A stretch of DNA of 64,000 nt from Chryseobacterium arthrosphaerae (GCF_001684965.1 NZ_MAYG01000001.1:3162001-3226000); one strand, 5' to 3'; counted from the first letter of the stretch, positions 45,020-54,010 are shown. Numbers and translations: made by a program. The notes: generated by a model not told the origin, from the sequence alone.

Positions 45020-45095
45020 GCATCGGTATGATTAAAAATGAATAGGAGAAATCCACAACATTTCTATAATAGAGGAAGAAAATTGATACCGATGC
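45020..45095. repeat. Inverted repeat GCATCGGTAT...ATACCGATGC, copy 1
   Basis: GCATCGGTAT (45020-45029) is inverted at 45086-45095 with 56 bp between. The same pair recurs at 47912-47967. Confidence 0.6.
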
Positions 45096-45119
45096 AATGT
45101 TAAAATAGAAATCTAAGTT

Positions 45120-45377
45120 TTAAGGCTGAATACTGTAATCATATACTGTATCTTCGCTGAGATATAAATGAAGTTTTAAAGTTACAATTCCCAAAAATGA
45201 TCTTCGCAATATAAAAACACGTTCTTTAGTGTGTAATTTTTGTACCTTGTAATCGGTAAAAAAACCTTCGAGATCATCCATTTTTTTTCCCACCAAATCA
45301 TCTTCTGCGATGATTATGTTTTGATGTCTGTCATAGAAGTAATATTTCTTATTGAAGTAAAACTTTTTATTATCCAT
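45120..45377 (-). CDS. Small protein of unknown function
   Basis: 85 residues, basic and aromatic (MDNKKFYFNKKYYFYDRHQN), with a short hydrophobic C-terminal part (LGIVTLKLHLYLSEDTVYDY). No motif is known to me. It lies 21 bp downstream of the small HTH gene and probably shares its transcript. It could be a partner of that regulator. Confidence 0.45.
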   Translation of the reverse strand: MDNKKFYFNKKYYFYDRHQNIIIAEDDLVGKKMDDLEGFFTDYKVQKLHTKERVFILRRSFLGIVTLKLHLYLSEDTVYDYSIQP

Positions 45378-45398
45378 TCTAAGAATTACTTTGATTAA

Positions 45399-45722
45399 TT
45401 AATTTTGTTTATTTCCCATACTTCTTTTTTTCCAGGCTGCTAATGTATTCCGGCTTAATTTGAATATTGCAGCTGTATTCTGGTTGGTCATTTTGTTTTT
45501 TCTTTGATATTCCAATATCTGATCAATACTTTCATCATCATAGGATTTATGCTTATTATTGATTTCAGAACTATGAAATAAAATGCGGGTAATGGTGATC
45601 ACATCCAATGACGATAACTTCTCCTTTTCCAGAAAGTATTGGCATATTGCTTGCTTTTCGGGAAACTTTTTTGAAATCATATCTGAAAAAATTTTCACAT
45701 AATCAGGTTCTCTATTTTCCAT
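45399..45722 (-). CDS. Small helix-turn-helix protein
   Basis: 107 residues from the ATG at 45722 (MENREPDYVKIFSDMI). The longer TTG start at 45740 is rejected. The C-terminal KMTNQNTAAIFKLSRNTLAAWKKRS is a helix-turn-helix of the transposase/Fis-like kind. It stands with a similar but longer HTH protein 2.3 kb away (48052-48474). It may regulate the neighbouring secreted protein genes. Confidence 0.6.
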   Translation of the reverse strand: MENREPDYVKIFSDMISKKFPEKQAICQYFLEKEKLSSLDVITITRILFHSSEINNKHKSYDDESIDQILEYQRKNKMTNQNTAAIFKLSRNTLAAWKKRSMGNKQN

Positions 45723-46059
45723 ATTTTTATTGTTTATCAATAGTGTAGTCTTAATATTTATATTTTTTAAGCTGTTGATACAATGCTGTATCCGAATGCC
45801 GTACGCTTCAATAGTATGAGTTTTACAGTTTTTCTGAATACAACCGATTCCGGTTTCCGCATTAAGCTCTTTATTTAAATTACAGATGGTCCTTAAACGA
45901 ATAGCATATTTTGCATTTTATATGATTACAAGCCTTTTTACAGGCCTGCAACCATCATAAAAAATATATTAAAATGTGTTTTTTGTATTGAAAAATGCCA
46001 TTAAAAATTTCGTTTATCATCTGTTTTTAAAAGCATATCTATCATAAACAAACCGCTGT
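45723..46059. other. Intergenic stretch with one copy of the AGGCCT repeat
   Basis: About 340 bases without a gene. The only structure seen is the palindromic repeat GCAGGCCTGTAAAAAGGCTTGT on the minus strand around 45930-45950, a degenerate member of the family found at 49881, 51344 and 54278. Confidence 0.45.
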
Positions 46060-47850
46060 TTACTGCACGAATTTCTTAGAAACTTTCTGACCGTTTTCAA
46101 TAAAAGTCAGAACGTACGTTCCTTTTGTAAAGAAATTTAAAACAATTTCGTTCGTATCAGATTTCCCTTTCTGAACCATTTTTCCACTCAGATCATAAAT
46201 TTCATAGTTTCCGAATTTTTTAGCCTTTGCCTTAACAAGGATCAGTGAGTTGCTGTTTTGAGAATAATGTATACCGTCAGATGCACTGCTCACCTCAACC
46301 GTACTTAAGGTTGCTACAGGAATTCTCACTGAATAATCTTCTGTCTGTCCATTCGTTAAGTTGTCACAGGCATTCCTCTGACTTCTATCCGCTATAACTC
46401 TCATCCTCAAATAGGTATCTTTCACTGCTGAAGCAGGAGGTGTAAAATTGATCACATAAGGTGACTGTGCAGGATTGATTGCCGTGGGTGATGCTCCGAT
46501 CAGTTCCGAATCTTCAAAAATGCCGTTATTATTATAATCAATCCATGCCCTTATAAATTGTGGTCTCGATGTAAAGCTTACCTTCAACTGATTGGAATTG
46601 ACACTGATATCTGTAAAAACATTACCTCTATGGCAGTTTTGCAGACTGTAATCCATATAAAAATGTCCGTTGGAATAGGTCCAGAATGTATCAGAAGAAT
46701 TATCTATAGTACCGAGCTGAACCCTGTTTGGCCCATAGTTTTGATTTGCCGGATTATTAATTCCGGCAGGATTGCAGGCAGAAGCCGTTAATGTAGGCAC
46801 AGGAGAAGTAATGGGAGTTCCTCCCAAAGATATGGTTAGGCTTGACCGTCGCTGCATAAACATGGCTACACTACGCTCTCTCTGCCCTGCCGTAAATTTT
46901 CTTGATCGATTGGTATAATTCATCACATTATACTGGGTCCCCTGATAAGGCATCCCTGTACATGGGTTAATAGCCGTATTGGGAGGAGCGCCCGAGTATA
47001 AAAGATTAGCGGTAGGTTCTGTATCACATACGAAATCATTCTTGCTTGTGCAGTCAGAATTATCAGGACAGTTGGAGGCCTGTGGTGGAGATACAGGATC
47101 TGAAGCCCCGTTAAAGACATGATGAAGCCCAATTGCATGCCCAAATTCGTGTGCTAACGTATTTGGGCTGATACTACTCATAAAACTATCATAGTTGTGA
47201 TCTTGATTTCCAGGAAAACCCGCCCATCCCGAAGAGCTATCATCAATACGAGTTACCATATATATATTAAAATAAGTACCTTCAGGCCAATGTGGGGCTA
47301 GGGTTTTTATTTGACCTGCACTAGGTCCTACGGAACCACTGACTCTTACCCCTGCAGCATCATATCCTGCCAGACTGCTCCCGTTATACCTTATAATTCC
47401 GTTTGTGTTAGTACATTGTGGAGTCCTTTTGGCCAATACCAGCCTAAAAGGAATGACATTTCCCCCATCAATACCCGGTCCTTCCGGATAGTAGCCATTA
47501 CCATAGGTTGTTGCAAAGATCTTGTTACAGTTATCTATCCATGTCTGAATTTGTGCATCAGTACGTATAAGATGAGCATTAGACGGGGCAGAAGACTCGA
47601 TGACGTGTACGACAACGGGAATTTCATAAATTGGTCCTGTATACAAACCGTTTTTAGAGGTTACTCCCATTTTATTCACATAATCCTTAACGTTCATTTG
47701 CAACAGACGGGCTTCTGCCTCCTCTCTTGATTTCCGGATTTCCGGATCCTTCTGCTCCAGCTCCTGCTGCACCTTGTCAAAGGCACACCATTCCTGTCCG
47801 GAGATCATGACAGTACATAACGATACGATAATAATTAGAATTCTTTCCAT
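46060..47850 (-). CDS. Secreted M43-type zinc metalloprotease with T9SS sorting tail
   Basis: The start is set at the ATG at 47850, giving signal peptide MERILIIIVSLCTVMISGQ. The frame extends 25 codons further without signal character. 596 residues. A propeptide-like region is followed by the zinc site LAHEFGHAIGLHH (HExxHxxGxxH, about residue 234) with a downstream Met-turn region YNVMNYT, typical of pappalysin (M43) enzymes. Then comes a GEVED-like domain (RAWIDYNNNGIFEDSELIG) and a C-terminal T9SS type A sorting domain (GNYEIYDLSGKMVQKGK). It is probably exported through T9SS and digests extracellular protein. Confidence 0.92.
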   Translation of the reverse strand: MERILIIIVSLCTVMISGQEWCAFDKVQQELEQKDPEIRKSREEAEARLLQMNVKDYVNKMGVTSKNGLYTGPIYEIPVVVHVIESSAPSNAHLIRTDAQIQTWIDNCNKIFATTYGNGYYPEGPGIDGGNVIPFRLVLAKRTPQCTNTNGIIRYNGSSLAGYDAAGVRVSGSVGPSAGQIKTLAPHWPEGTYFNIYMVTRIDDSSSGWAGFPGNQDHNYDSFMSSISPNTLAHEFGHAIGLHHVFNGASDPVSPPQASNCPDNSDCTSKNDFVCDTEPTANLLYSGAPPNTAINPCTGMPYQGTQYNVMNYTNRSRKFTAGQRERSVAMFMQRRSSLTISLGGTPITSPVPTLTASACNPAGINNPANQNYGPNRVQLGTIDNSSDTFWTYSNGHFYMDYSLQNCHRGNVFTDISVNSNQLKVSFTSRPQFIRAWIDYNNNGIFEDSELIGASPTAINPAQSPYVINFTPPASAVKDTYLRMRVIADRSQRNACDNLTNGQTEDYSVRIPVATLSTVEVSSASDGIHYSQNSNSLILVKAKAKKFGNYEIYDLSGKMVQKGKSDTNEIVLNFFTKGTYVLTFIENGQKVSKKFVQ

Positions 47851-47911
47851 TGTGTATTTTATATTAAATAGGTATGATGAAATTTTTATCTTAAATGGCT
47901 TTTTTATAAAG

Positions 47912-47967
47912 CATCGGTATAACAAACAATATGATGTATTAAATAGGATAGAAAAGTATACCGATGC
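47912..47967. repeat. Inverted repeat GCATCGGTATA...TATACCGATGC, copy 2
   Basis: GCATCGGTATA (47912-47922) is inverted perfectly at 47957-47967 with 34 bp between. Bases after the right arm (GATGGTTATATTAAAA) resemble those after copy 1. It lies 62 bp upstream of the protease start. Confidence 0.65.
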
Positions 47968-48051
47968 GATGGTTATATTAAAAAATATGGATGAATGTTT
48001 AAATTTCCTGTTCTATCTTTTGTTTGTTCTTATGCATATTTTATATTGATG

Positions 48052-48474
48052 CTATGGCTTATATTTATCAAGCCACTTGTATAAAGTAGTTTTGGGTATT
48101 CTGTATTCTTCAATTACCTGATCTTTCGTCTTTTCTCCACTTTCTATAAGCTCAACCATGAAATCAATAATTTCTTTTGTATAAATGTTTTTTTTGAATG
48201 CCGGTAAACTCAATTTTTGTTTTATTTCAGATTGATTATTAGCCCGTGCCGGAGCATACAAAATCAGATGCTGGGTATATATTCTGAAAAAATCATATTC
48301 CAGAAGCTTACTCCATTTCAACAGAATTTCAGAATCAAGACTTTGCAAAGTGTACATTTCATTAATTTGTTCTTCAGAACAGTTCATGAATTTACAAATG
48401 CGGGAAATTTCAATTTCTGATTCCAGTACTCCTTTTTTAATCAGTTGACCTATATGTATATTTTTAAAATTCAT
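48052..48474 (-). CDS. Helix-turn-helix protein (transposase-like HTH)
   Basis: 140 residues. MNFKNIHIGQLIKKGVLESE opens a domain with EISRICKFMNCSEEQI and then LDSEILLKWSKLLEYDFFRI, a block I recall as conserved in Chryseobacterium and Elizabethkingia proteins. The C-terminus KTKDQVIEEYRIPKTTLYKW is an HTH related to IS3-type transposase N-termini, but no transposase catalytic part is present. It lies upstream of the metalloprotease gene. A regulatory function is inferred. Confidence 0.65.
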   Translation of the reverse strand: MNFKNIHIGQLIKKGVLESEIEISRICKFMNCSEEQINEMYTLQSLDSEILLKWSKLLEYDFFRIYTQHLILYAPARANNQSEIKQKLSLPAFKKNIYTKEIIDFMVELIESGEKTKDQVIEEYRIPKTTLYKWLDKYKP

Positions 48475-48608
48475 CTATTCTTTATTATTAGGTTATTGAA
48501 TTTTGGCCGGATGGAACGATATGATCATAAGATTGCTGCTGTCAATTTTTTCATCTTTGTCATGCCACAAAACTTAATGTTTGTCGAGTATAAGATTTCA
48601 ATTAAAAA

Positions 48609-49424
48609 TTATTTAAACTCAAAAATATAAGTGAGCATAGACTGGTTTGTTTTCCCGCCTCCGGCGCCGGACAGTTCAACAACGCTTGACGTATCTTCCT
48701 TGAAGATATTTACTCCTATTAAAAACTTTCTTCCTGCCCATTTAGCAGGAGAAGTAATTGTTACATAGATGTTCTGAGCTTCCCTGTAATAGGTAATATA
48801 ATCACCATCTATATATATCCCCCGATTATGATCTAAATTGTAATTATTAATCACTACAGGGTTGTGGTACGCATTACTATTAAAATTAAAAGTTATTCTT
48901 TCTCCGGATACATTATAAAGAAGCGCTGAATAAGTATCTCCTGTTCTTCTTCCTGCATCAATCCTAAACAAATCATTGGCAGCAAAATTCCCATTTTGTG
49001 GAAAAGCCCCATAAAGCAAGGTATTGGTAGGACTATACGTAGGTAATGGAGAACTTAATGTATTTGAAGTAATTCCCGGGTAAATCGGTTTATAACGTCC
49101 AAAAGTCATGGTTCCAAAAGGAAGATCAGGCTGATCACCCAGACATTCCCACTTGGGCGCGGCTGGTGTCCCATTATTAACCTGCAGGCAATTATCTGTG
49201 GTGTTATAGATCATCAGCCCCGTCGCCGGTTGGGAAATAGAATCCCTGTTGGCCGTAGTCATGGTCCCCAGTAAAGTTCCTTTATACTGATTGGTATTAT
49301 TTGTAGGTGCCACATGTAAGTTGGCAGATGAATCCGGAGACGTTGTTCCTATTCCTACTTGTCCTTTCACAAGAGTTGCAACGCCCAACAACAATACTGC
49401 AGTACTTAATTGATATTTTTTCAT
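48609..49424 (-). CDS. Secreted protein with QVGIGTTSP head motif
   Basis: 271 residues from the ATG at 49424, with signal peptide MKKYQLSTAVLLLGVATLVKG and mature QVGIGTTSPDSSANLHVAP. Residues 1-95 resemble the 96-residue protein encoded 14 bp upstream. A beta-rich C-terminal part (FGRYKPIYPGI..FLIGVNIFKED..) follows. The upstream in-frame ATG at 49463 falls within the end of the preceding gene and is rejected. The function is not known. Confidence 0.8.
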   Translation of the reverse strand: MKKYQLSTAVLLLGVATLVKGQVGIGTTSPDSSANLHVAPTNNTNQYKGTLLGTMTTANRDSISQPATGLMIYNTTDNCLQVNNGTPAAPKWECLGDQPDLPFGTMTFGRYKPIYPGITSNTLSSPLPTYSPTNTLLYGAFPQNGNFAANDLFRIDAGRRTGDTYSALLYNVSGERITFNFNSNAYHNPVVINNYNLDHNRGIYIDGDYITYYREAQNIYVTITSPAKWAGRKFLIGVNIFKEDTSSVVELSGAGGGKTNQSMLTYIFEFK

Positions 49425-49438
49425 ACAATTGGTTTTTG

Positions 49439-49729
49439 TTATTTGGTTCTTATGCATACCCACTGAGCTGTTTCAGGAGTTCCTTTATTCACTTTGAGAC
49501 ACTTCACATCTGTATCGTAGACCATCAGACCTTTAGCCGGATTGGGAATACTATTGATCTGTCTTGTTGTAAGAGGGCTTAAAAGACTTCCTTTGTACTC
49601 CCCATTTTGATTCATAGGAGCTACGGTAAGGATACTTGACGGATGTGGGGCTTCAATATTGATACCTACCTGTCCGGATACCTGACAGGCACAAAAAACA
49701 GTACCTATCAAAAAAATAATTTTTTTCAT
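49439..49729 (-). CDS. Short secreted head-domain protein, possibly truncated
   Basis: 96 residues: signal MKKIIFLIGTVFCACQVSG, mature QVGINIEAPHPSSILTVAP, then GEYKGSLLSPLT and GLMVYDTDVKCLKVNKGTPE. It matches the first about 95 residues of its downstream neighbour and then stops, so either it lost its C-terminal domain or the head alone is functional. The promoter unit upstream (-7-like TACTATTG at 49818-49825) is related to the units at 50279 and 51695 but lacks the palindrome. Confidence 0.65.
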   Translation of the reverse strand: MKKIIFLIGTVFCACQVSGQVGINIEAPHPSSILTVAPMNQNGEYKGSLLSPLTTRQINSIPNPAKGLMVYDTDVKCLKVNKGTPETAQWVCIRTK

Positions 49730-49880
49730 TGTTTTTCATTTGTTCAAATCACCGTTTTTTACAACATCTGTCATTTGATTTGTTAAAATATTTGTGTTTT
49801 TTTCAACTGAACTGCATCAATAGTACTTTGATTTCGAGCTAAAACTGAACAGTCAGTTAATTCTTAATTTCTTTTTTATG

Positions 49881-49905
49881 TTACAGGCCTTTGAAAGGCC
49901 TGTAA
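49881..49905. repeat. AGGCCT palindromic repeat, copy b
   Basis: TTACAGGCCTTTGAAAGGCC then TGTAA, a near-perfect hairpin followed by TCATAATAAAAT. Relatives are at 45930, 51344 and 54278. Confidence 0.65.
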
Positions 49906-49986
49906 TCATAATAAAATATCATCATCTGTGTTTTTTATATAGAATCTCCACTCAATTATCCGATCCAAAAAAAGAGTAGTGATGGT

Positions 49987-50185
49987 CTATTGACTCTGTA
50001 TTCGGATCATTCCCATCTTTACAGTACCGTCGCGTACAACAGTACTTAGAAATGAAACCACTTTAAAATTCTCTTTCCTCACATTTTGCTGTGGCAATAC
50101 TATAGTAAAAAATGATGGATTATTTTACGGATCAATACCGCCTTTGCAGATATCTGTTAGAATTATTTTTTTTATCATTTTTCAT
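49987..50185 (-). pseudogene. Decayed small gene A (about 63 codons, one stop)
   Basis: From the ATG at 50178 the frame reads MIKKIILTDICKGGIDP, a TAA (50125-50127), and then an open stretch with FFTIVLPQQNVRKENFKVVS and TVVRDGTVKMGMIRIQSQ before TAG at 49987. The second part looks like protein. A first ATG at 50185 opens a different frame (MKNDKKNN..). A related remnant lies at 51415-51602 behind a related promoter. I read both as broken copies of one small gene. Confidence 0.4.
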
Positions 50186-50278
50186 TTGTACTTATTGACA
50201 GTGTTATAAAATCCGCAGTATAATCTTACTAAAATGTTTGTGTTTTTTTACCGGACTCTATTGATAGCATCCTGACTA

Positions 50279-50324
50279 CAAAGTTATTAGGCTTGAAAAT
50301 CAAAACCTATAACAGATATCTGTC
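50279..50324 (-). promoter_or_regulatory. Palindrome-controlled promoter (copy 2 of 3)
   Basis: On the minus strand the palindrome centred at 50317.5 (GACAGATATCTGTT) lies 35 bp upstream of the centre of TAACTTTG (50279-50286). The decayed gene A starts about 94 bp downstream. Confidence 0.6.
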
Positions 50325-50372
50325 ATTTTTTCTTATATTAATGGTAAGTTGTATTAATATAAAAAACAAAGC

Positions 50373-51185
50373 TTATGCAAATCGCGTGACTGCTAAGAAT
50401 ATTCTTTTAGAGCCAGTTGTTTCCATACACCACCACTTGAGCTCATACCATCTGTATGTATTTCCAGACATCACCTGCAAGTTCGTTGTTTCTACCTCAG
50501 CTGCACTAGTACTCCAAAATACAATATTATTAGAATCAACCCCGCGCCAGCCGGCATTGTTATTTCCATCATTAAAGTTTGCAGTGAATGTATTTATCAA
50601 AAAAGGACAAGGCTGAAGAGTGTTATTTAAAAGTGTTCTGTTTTCATTAACCTGAGTTGCAAATGTCTGGAAACTAACATTTTGAGGAGAACTGGATGTA
50701 TTTATTATAATAGGAACATAATAAGTTGAATCATACCCCAAGAGATCCATCTGAATTCCATCCATCACCGGAAGAGCCGGTAGACCGTTAGCAGCCGCAT
50801 AAGCACCTAATCTGAATCTACCACTACCTTGTGTTGCTGTTGCATTCGGAACTGAATAAACTCTTGCAATAGTTTCACCAACGTTCAGCGTTCCAGAACC
50901 CGAACCAGAAGCAGATGGAAGACCATTAACGTATCCTAATACTCCGTTATTATCAACAACCACTGTTTTAGTTGCAATAAAGGGCTGGTCTTTTGCAGTA
51001 GATTTAGTGCCATCAGGTTTTGTGGAGATCGCATTAGCAGAGCCATTTAAAGGAAGATCCCTTACTCTGACAGTACCATTGACATCCATAATTTCCGTAG
51101 GCGCTGCGGTATTGATTCCAACCTGTGCCGAAAGTGCTGTTCCCAGTAATAGAAGAACTGCTGTTACAATTGCATTTTTTTTCAT
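50373..51185 (-). CDS. Secreted protein with QVGINT head motif
   Basis: 270 residues. The signal peptide is MKKNAIVTAVLLLLGTALSA, then QVGINTAAPTEIMDVNGTVRV. The middle has a glycine/serine linker (SASGSGSGTLNVGETI). The C-terminal half has no known domain. A -7 box TAGTTTTG (51295-51302, minus strand) lies about 110 bp upstream. It lies between two copies of a duplicated promoter/terminator segment. The function is not known. Confidence 0.8.
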   Translation of the reverse strand: MKKNAIVTAVLLLLGTALSAQVGINTAAPTEIMDVNGTVRVRDLPLNGSANAISTKPDGTKSTAKDQPFIATKTVVVDNNGVLGYVNGLPSASGSGSGTLNVGETIARVYSVPNATATQGSGRFRLGAYAAANGLPALPVMDGIQMDLLGYDSTYYVPIIINTSSSPQNVSFQTFATQVNENRTLLNNTLQPCPFLINTFTANFNDGNNNAGWRGVDSNNIVFWSTSAAEVETTNLQVMSGNTYRWYELKWWCMETTGSKRIFLAVTRFA

Positions 51186-51343
51186 TTTAAAGAATTTGTA
51201 TTTTTATTATTTAGTATAAATCATCAGGCAAATTGGATGTATGCCGTAAGAAATCTTAATGGATGTGGAGTTATTTAAAATAGAATTTTGATCTCAAAAC
51301 TAAATTGAACAGCCAGCTCATTCTCAATTTCTTTTTCTTTATG

Positions 51344-51369
51344 TTACAGGCCCTTTGAAAGACCTGTAA
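51344..51369. repeat. AGGCCT palindromic repeat, copy c
   Basis: TTACAGGCCCTTTGAAAGAC then CTGTAA, followed by TCATAATAAAAT. It is like copy b but with two changes in the stem. Confidence 0.6.
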
Positions 51370-51414
51370 TCATAATAAAATTCATCATTTGTGTTTTTAT
51401 TGATATAGACTCAA

Positions 51415-51602
51415 TCAATTATTTAATTTCTGAAAAGAAGTGATTACAACATTATCTGCTGTAAAGAAATTAAATGCATTAATCTTCTTTCTCCCCCGTT
51501 GTGTTCAGGGTATTACCAAAGTGTAAAATTTGAATGGAAATAAGTTTTACAGACGATATCTGTCATGGCAGATATCTGTTAATTTTTTTTATCATTTTTC
51601 AT
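51415..51602 (-). pseudogene. Decayed small gene B
   Basis: Starts ATGAAAAATGATAAAAAAAA like decayed gene A. After a frame change the text reads KFYTLVIP, stop, RKKINAFNFFTADNVVITSF and ends in TGA at 51415. This is similar to FFTIVLP..RKENFKVVSFLSTVV of gene A. Several stops show that it is inactive. Confidence 0.35.
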
Positions 51603-51694
51603 TTGTATTTCATTACAGCTTTATAAAATCTGTAGCATAATTAAATAAAAGGTTTGTGTTTTTTTACCGGATTATTTTGATAGTATCCTGACTG

Positions 51695-51740
51695 CAAAGT
51701 TATTAGGCTTAAAAATCAAAACCTATGACAGATATCTGTC
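51695..51740 (-). promoter_or_regulatory. Palindrome-controlled promoter (copy 3 of 3)
   Basis: The perfect palindrome GACAGATATCTGTC (51727-51740) lies 35 bp (centre to centre) upstream of TAACTTTG (51695-51702) on the minus strand. The decayed gene B starts about 93 bp downstream. Confidence 0.6.
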
Positions 51741-51906
51741 ATTTTTATCTTTTGTTTTACCAATATCACAATAAAAAACAATTTTATTTATACATTGCCG
51801 CTTAAAAGCCAGTATCCATAAGGTATTCATGGTAAAATAAGGCATACACAGGCAATTAATAAATCTGATCTATGATCAGTCAATTTAAATATTTAATTTT
51901 TTTACA

Positions 51907-52938
51907 ATGAAGAATGAAATAATAGATTTAAGAAGTGACACACTGACCTTACCAACTCCTGAAATGAAAAATGCAATCAGCAATGCTGTACTGGGAGATG
52001 ATGTATACAAGGAAGATCCTACAGTGAACCAACTGGAAGAGAAAGCAGCGGCTATGTTCGGCATGGAAGCCGCACTGTTTTGCCCTACAGGAACCATGAC
52101 CAATCAACTGGCTATAAAAGTTCATACGAAGCCTGGAGATGAAGTAATCTGTGATCAGCTTTCTCATGTTTATCTTTATGAGGGCGGAGGAATTGCACTT
52201 AATGCCTTCGCTTCTGTAAGGCCGTTGGCCGGAGAATATGGCAAACTGAATGCGGCATTGGTAAAAGCCTCTGTCAATAATCCGGATGACATTCATCAAC
52301 CGCTTACAAAACTTGTTGTATTAGAAAACACTACCAATAAAGGAGGCGGAAGTATTTATAACTTTGATGAGATCAGAAAAATCAGAAAAGTATGCACAGA
52401 TCATGGGCTCATTTTACATTTGGATGGAGCCAGATTATTTAATGCCTTAACGGAAACCTCAGAGACACCTAAAGATTACGGCGAAGTTTTTGACAGCATT
52501 TCCATCTGCTTATCAAAAGGATTGGGATGTCCTGTCGGCTCTGTATTAATCGGTTCATTTGATTTTATACAACAGGCACGAAGAGCAAGAAAAGCAATGG
52601 GAGGCGGATGGCGACAGGCGGGAGGACTGGCTGCTGCAGGTATTTATGCGCTTGACTATCACATTCCGCTGCTAAAACAGGATCATATCAGAGCCCAAAA
52701 AACAGCAGACCTGTTGCTGAAACATACCGAAATTATCCGGCTGTATCCTGTGGAAACCAATATAGTCATTGGAGAACTTCCGGAAAATATAGAAGCCGTA
52801 GACTTTGTTGCCGGCATGAAGGAAAAGAATATATTATGTTCTCCTTTTGGAAAGCATCTGGTCCGTTTTGTTACGCATCTGGATTTTACAGATTCTCATT
52901 TGGAGATGCTGGAAAGCAGGCTAAAATCTTTGCAATGA
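51907..52938 (+). CDS. ltaE: Low-specificity L-threonine aldolase
   Basis: 343 residues, full length. It starts [20 protein letters not shown], the family's opening motif, with [12 protein letters not shown] (cofactor phosphate region), [11 protein letters not shown] (Asp of the PLP ring) and [16 protein letters not shown] carrying the PLP lysine (about 199). It cleaves L-threonine and allo-threonine to glycine and acetaldehyde in the cytosol. It is a single gene with its own terminator. Its upstream gap is a duplicated promoter region that reads the other way. Confidence 0.93.
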   Translation: MKNEIIDLRSDTLTLPTPEMKNAISNAVLGDDVYKEDPTVNQLEEKAAAMFGMEAALFCPTGTMTNQLAIKVHTKPGDEVICDQLSHVYLYEGGGIALNAFASVRPLAGEYGKLNAALVKASVNNPDDIHQPLTKLVVLENTTNKGGGSIYNFDEIRKIRKVCTDHGLILHLDGARLFNALTETSETPKDYGEVFDSISICLSKGLGCPVGSVLIGSFDFIQQARRARKAMGGGWRQAGGLAAAGIYALDYHIPLLKQDHIRAQKTADLLLKHTEIIRLYPVETNIVIGELPENIEAVDFVAGMKEKNILCSPFGKHLVRFVTHLDFTDSHLEMLESRLKSLQ

Positions 52939-52993
52939 TACAGAAGCACCTATCCCGGTATTGATTAACAATATTTACTTCTACCTTACACCC

Positions 52994-53023
52994 AAAAAGG
53001 CTGTCTCCTGTGAGATGGCCTTT
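52994..53023. terminator. Terminator after the threonine aldolase gene
   Basis: An imperfect hairpin AAAAGGCTGTCTC / GAGATGGCCTTT around CTGT, between the stops of the aldolase and the convergent regulator gene. Confidence 0.6.
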
Positions 53024-53098
53024 CGCATCAGACTTATATATCATAATTAAAGTCTTAAGTTTCTCGCAAAAAAACTTGTTTAAAGTTCCTGAAAATTT

Positions 53099-53974
53099 TC
53101 AGATCGTTTTGTCCAGGCTTTTCATATAAGCATACAAATCAGTATAGGTTTCTAATTCTAATTTCCTTCTCAATTTATTTTTCTTGGTTTGAATCGTTCT
53201 GTATTCCAGATTCAAATGGCTCGCAATTTCTTTTGAAGAAAAATCCAGGAATAGCAGGGAACAGAATTTAAATTCATTGGGTGACAGATTAGGGTGAGCT
53301 GCATATAGTTTTTTTACAAAAGCCGGATTATTTTTTTTAAACTCGGCTATATAGAGAGGATCATTTGCTTTTAAAAGGTTTTGTAGTGTATCATTATTTT
53401 CAGGCATATGATTCACTCTATCTATTTTTTTAATGAAGTAAAAATTCAGCATGATCCCAATGCTTCCGAAAATTGTATTATAAATTGTAGATATCCGTTT
53501 ATTACGAAAAACTTCTGCCGTATCACCTTTAAGGAAAAATGGCTCTTCCAGAAAATAACTGCCGATAAAAATGATGCCGGCCAGGAAAAACAATCCATAA
53601 TAATAACTTTTCTGTGTTTTCCAATTGAGAAATATGGGAAGTGAAGTCAATATTGTTACAAAATATATTTCTGCACCTGAAAGCGCCCCGAATTCAAGCA
53701 TATACATAAAGTTGGACATTAAGGCAATAAAAACAAAAACGGAGTAAACAAACGGATTAAGCTTTAATCTGAAAAAAATATTGGTCAATACAAAAATAAA
53801 CATGGAAAGATGAGTAAAAAAAAACATTTTTGATCCGTTCAGATTTGAAATGGCCAGTCCCAGCAATAGCATTGAGTAACACAATAGATATGTATTCAAT
53901 ACTATTATTTTATTTTTAATCAGATGTGTATCTGTTTCCTTTATACTCTGATGAAATAGTTTATACAATTTCAT
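53099..53974 (-). CDS. Membrane-bound LuxR/HTH-type regulator
   Basis: About 291 residues from the ATG at 53974 (MKLYKLFHQSIKETD). The frame can also start at 54010. Six or so transmembrane helices (about 25-180) are followed by a cytoplasmic C-terminal HTH: HPNLSPNEFKFCSLLFLDFS, SSKEIASHLNLEYRTIQTKK, RRKLELETYTDL. It probably senses a signal at the membrane and binds DNA directly. A TATCTTTG -7-like box lies at 54271-54278 (minus strand). It is next to a large secreted-protein gene that may be its target. Confidence 0.8.
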   Translation of the reverse strand: MKLYKLFHQSIKETDTHLIKNKIIVLNTYLLCYSMLLLGLAISNLNGSKMFFFTHLSMFIFVLTNIFFRLKLNPFVYSVFVFIALMSNFMYMLEFGALSGAEIYFVTILTSLPIFLNWKTQKSYYYGLFFLAGIIFIGSYFLEEPFFLKGDTAEVFRNKRISTIYNTIFGSIGIMLNFYFIKKIDRVNHMPENNDTLQNLLKANDPLYIAEFKKNNPAFVKKLYAAHPNLSPNEFKFCSLLFLDFSSKEIASHLNLEYRTIQTKKNKLRRKLELETYTDLYAYMKSLDKTI

Positions 53975-54010
53975 AATGTAAGGTTTTCCGTTAAATTTAA
54001 TCTTTTTCAT

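Noticed and set aside
44844..45056. Minus-strand 70-codon ORF with GTG start
   Set aside because: It reads through an inverted repeat and ends inside a perfect hairpin. Composition is not protein-like and the start is weak.
50146..50159. Extra CAGATATCTGTTA palindromes (also 51568-51581) as further regulated promoters
   Set aside because: Neither has a TANNTTTG box at the 35-bp centre distance on either strand. They lie inside the decayed small genes.
50293..50616. Plus-strand 107-codon ORF
   Set aside because: Most of it is antisense to the secreted protein at 50373-51185, with no supporting signal.
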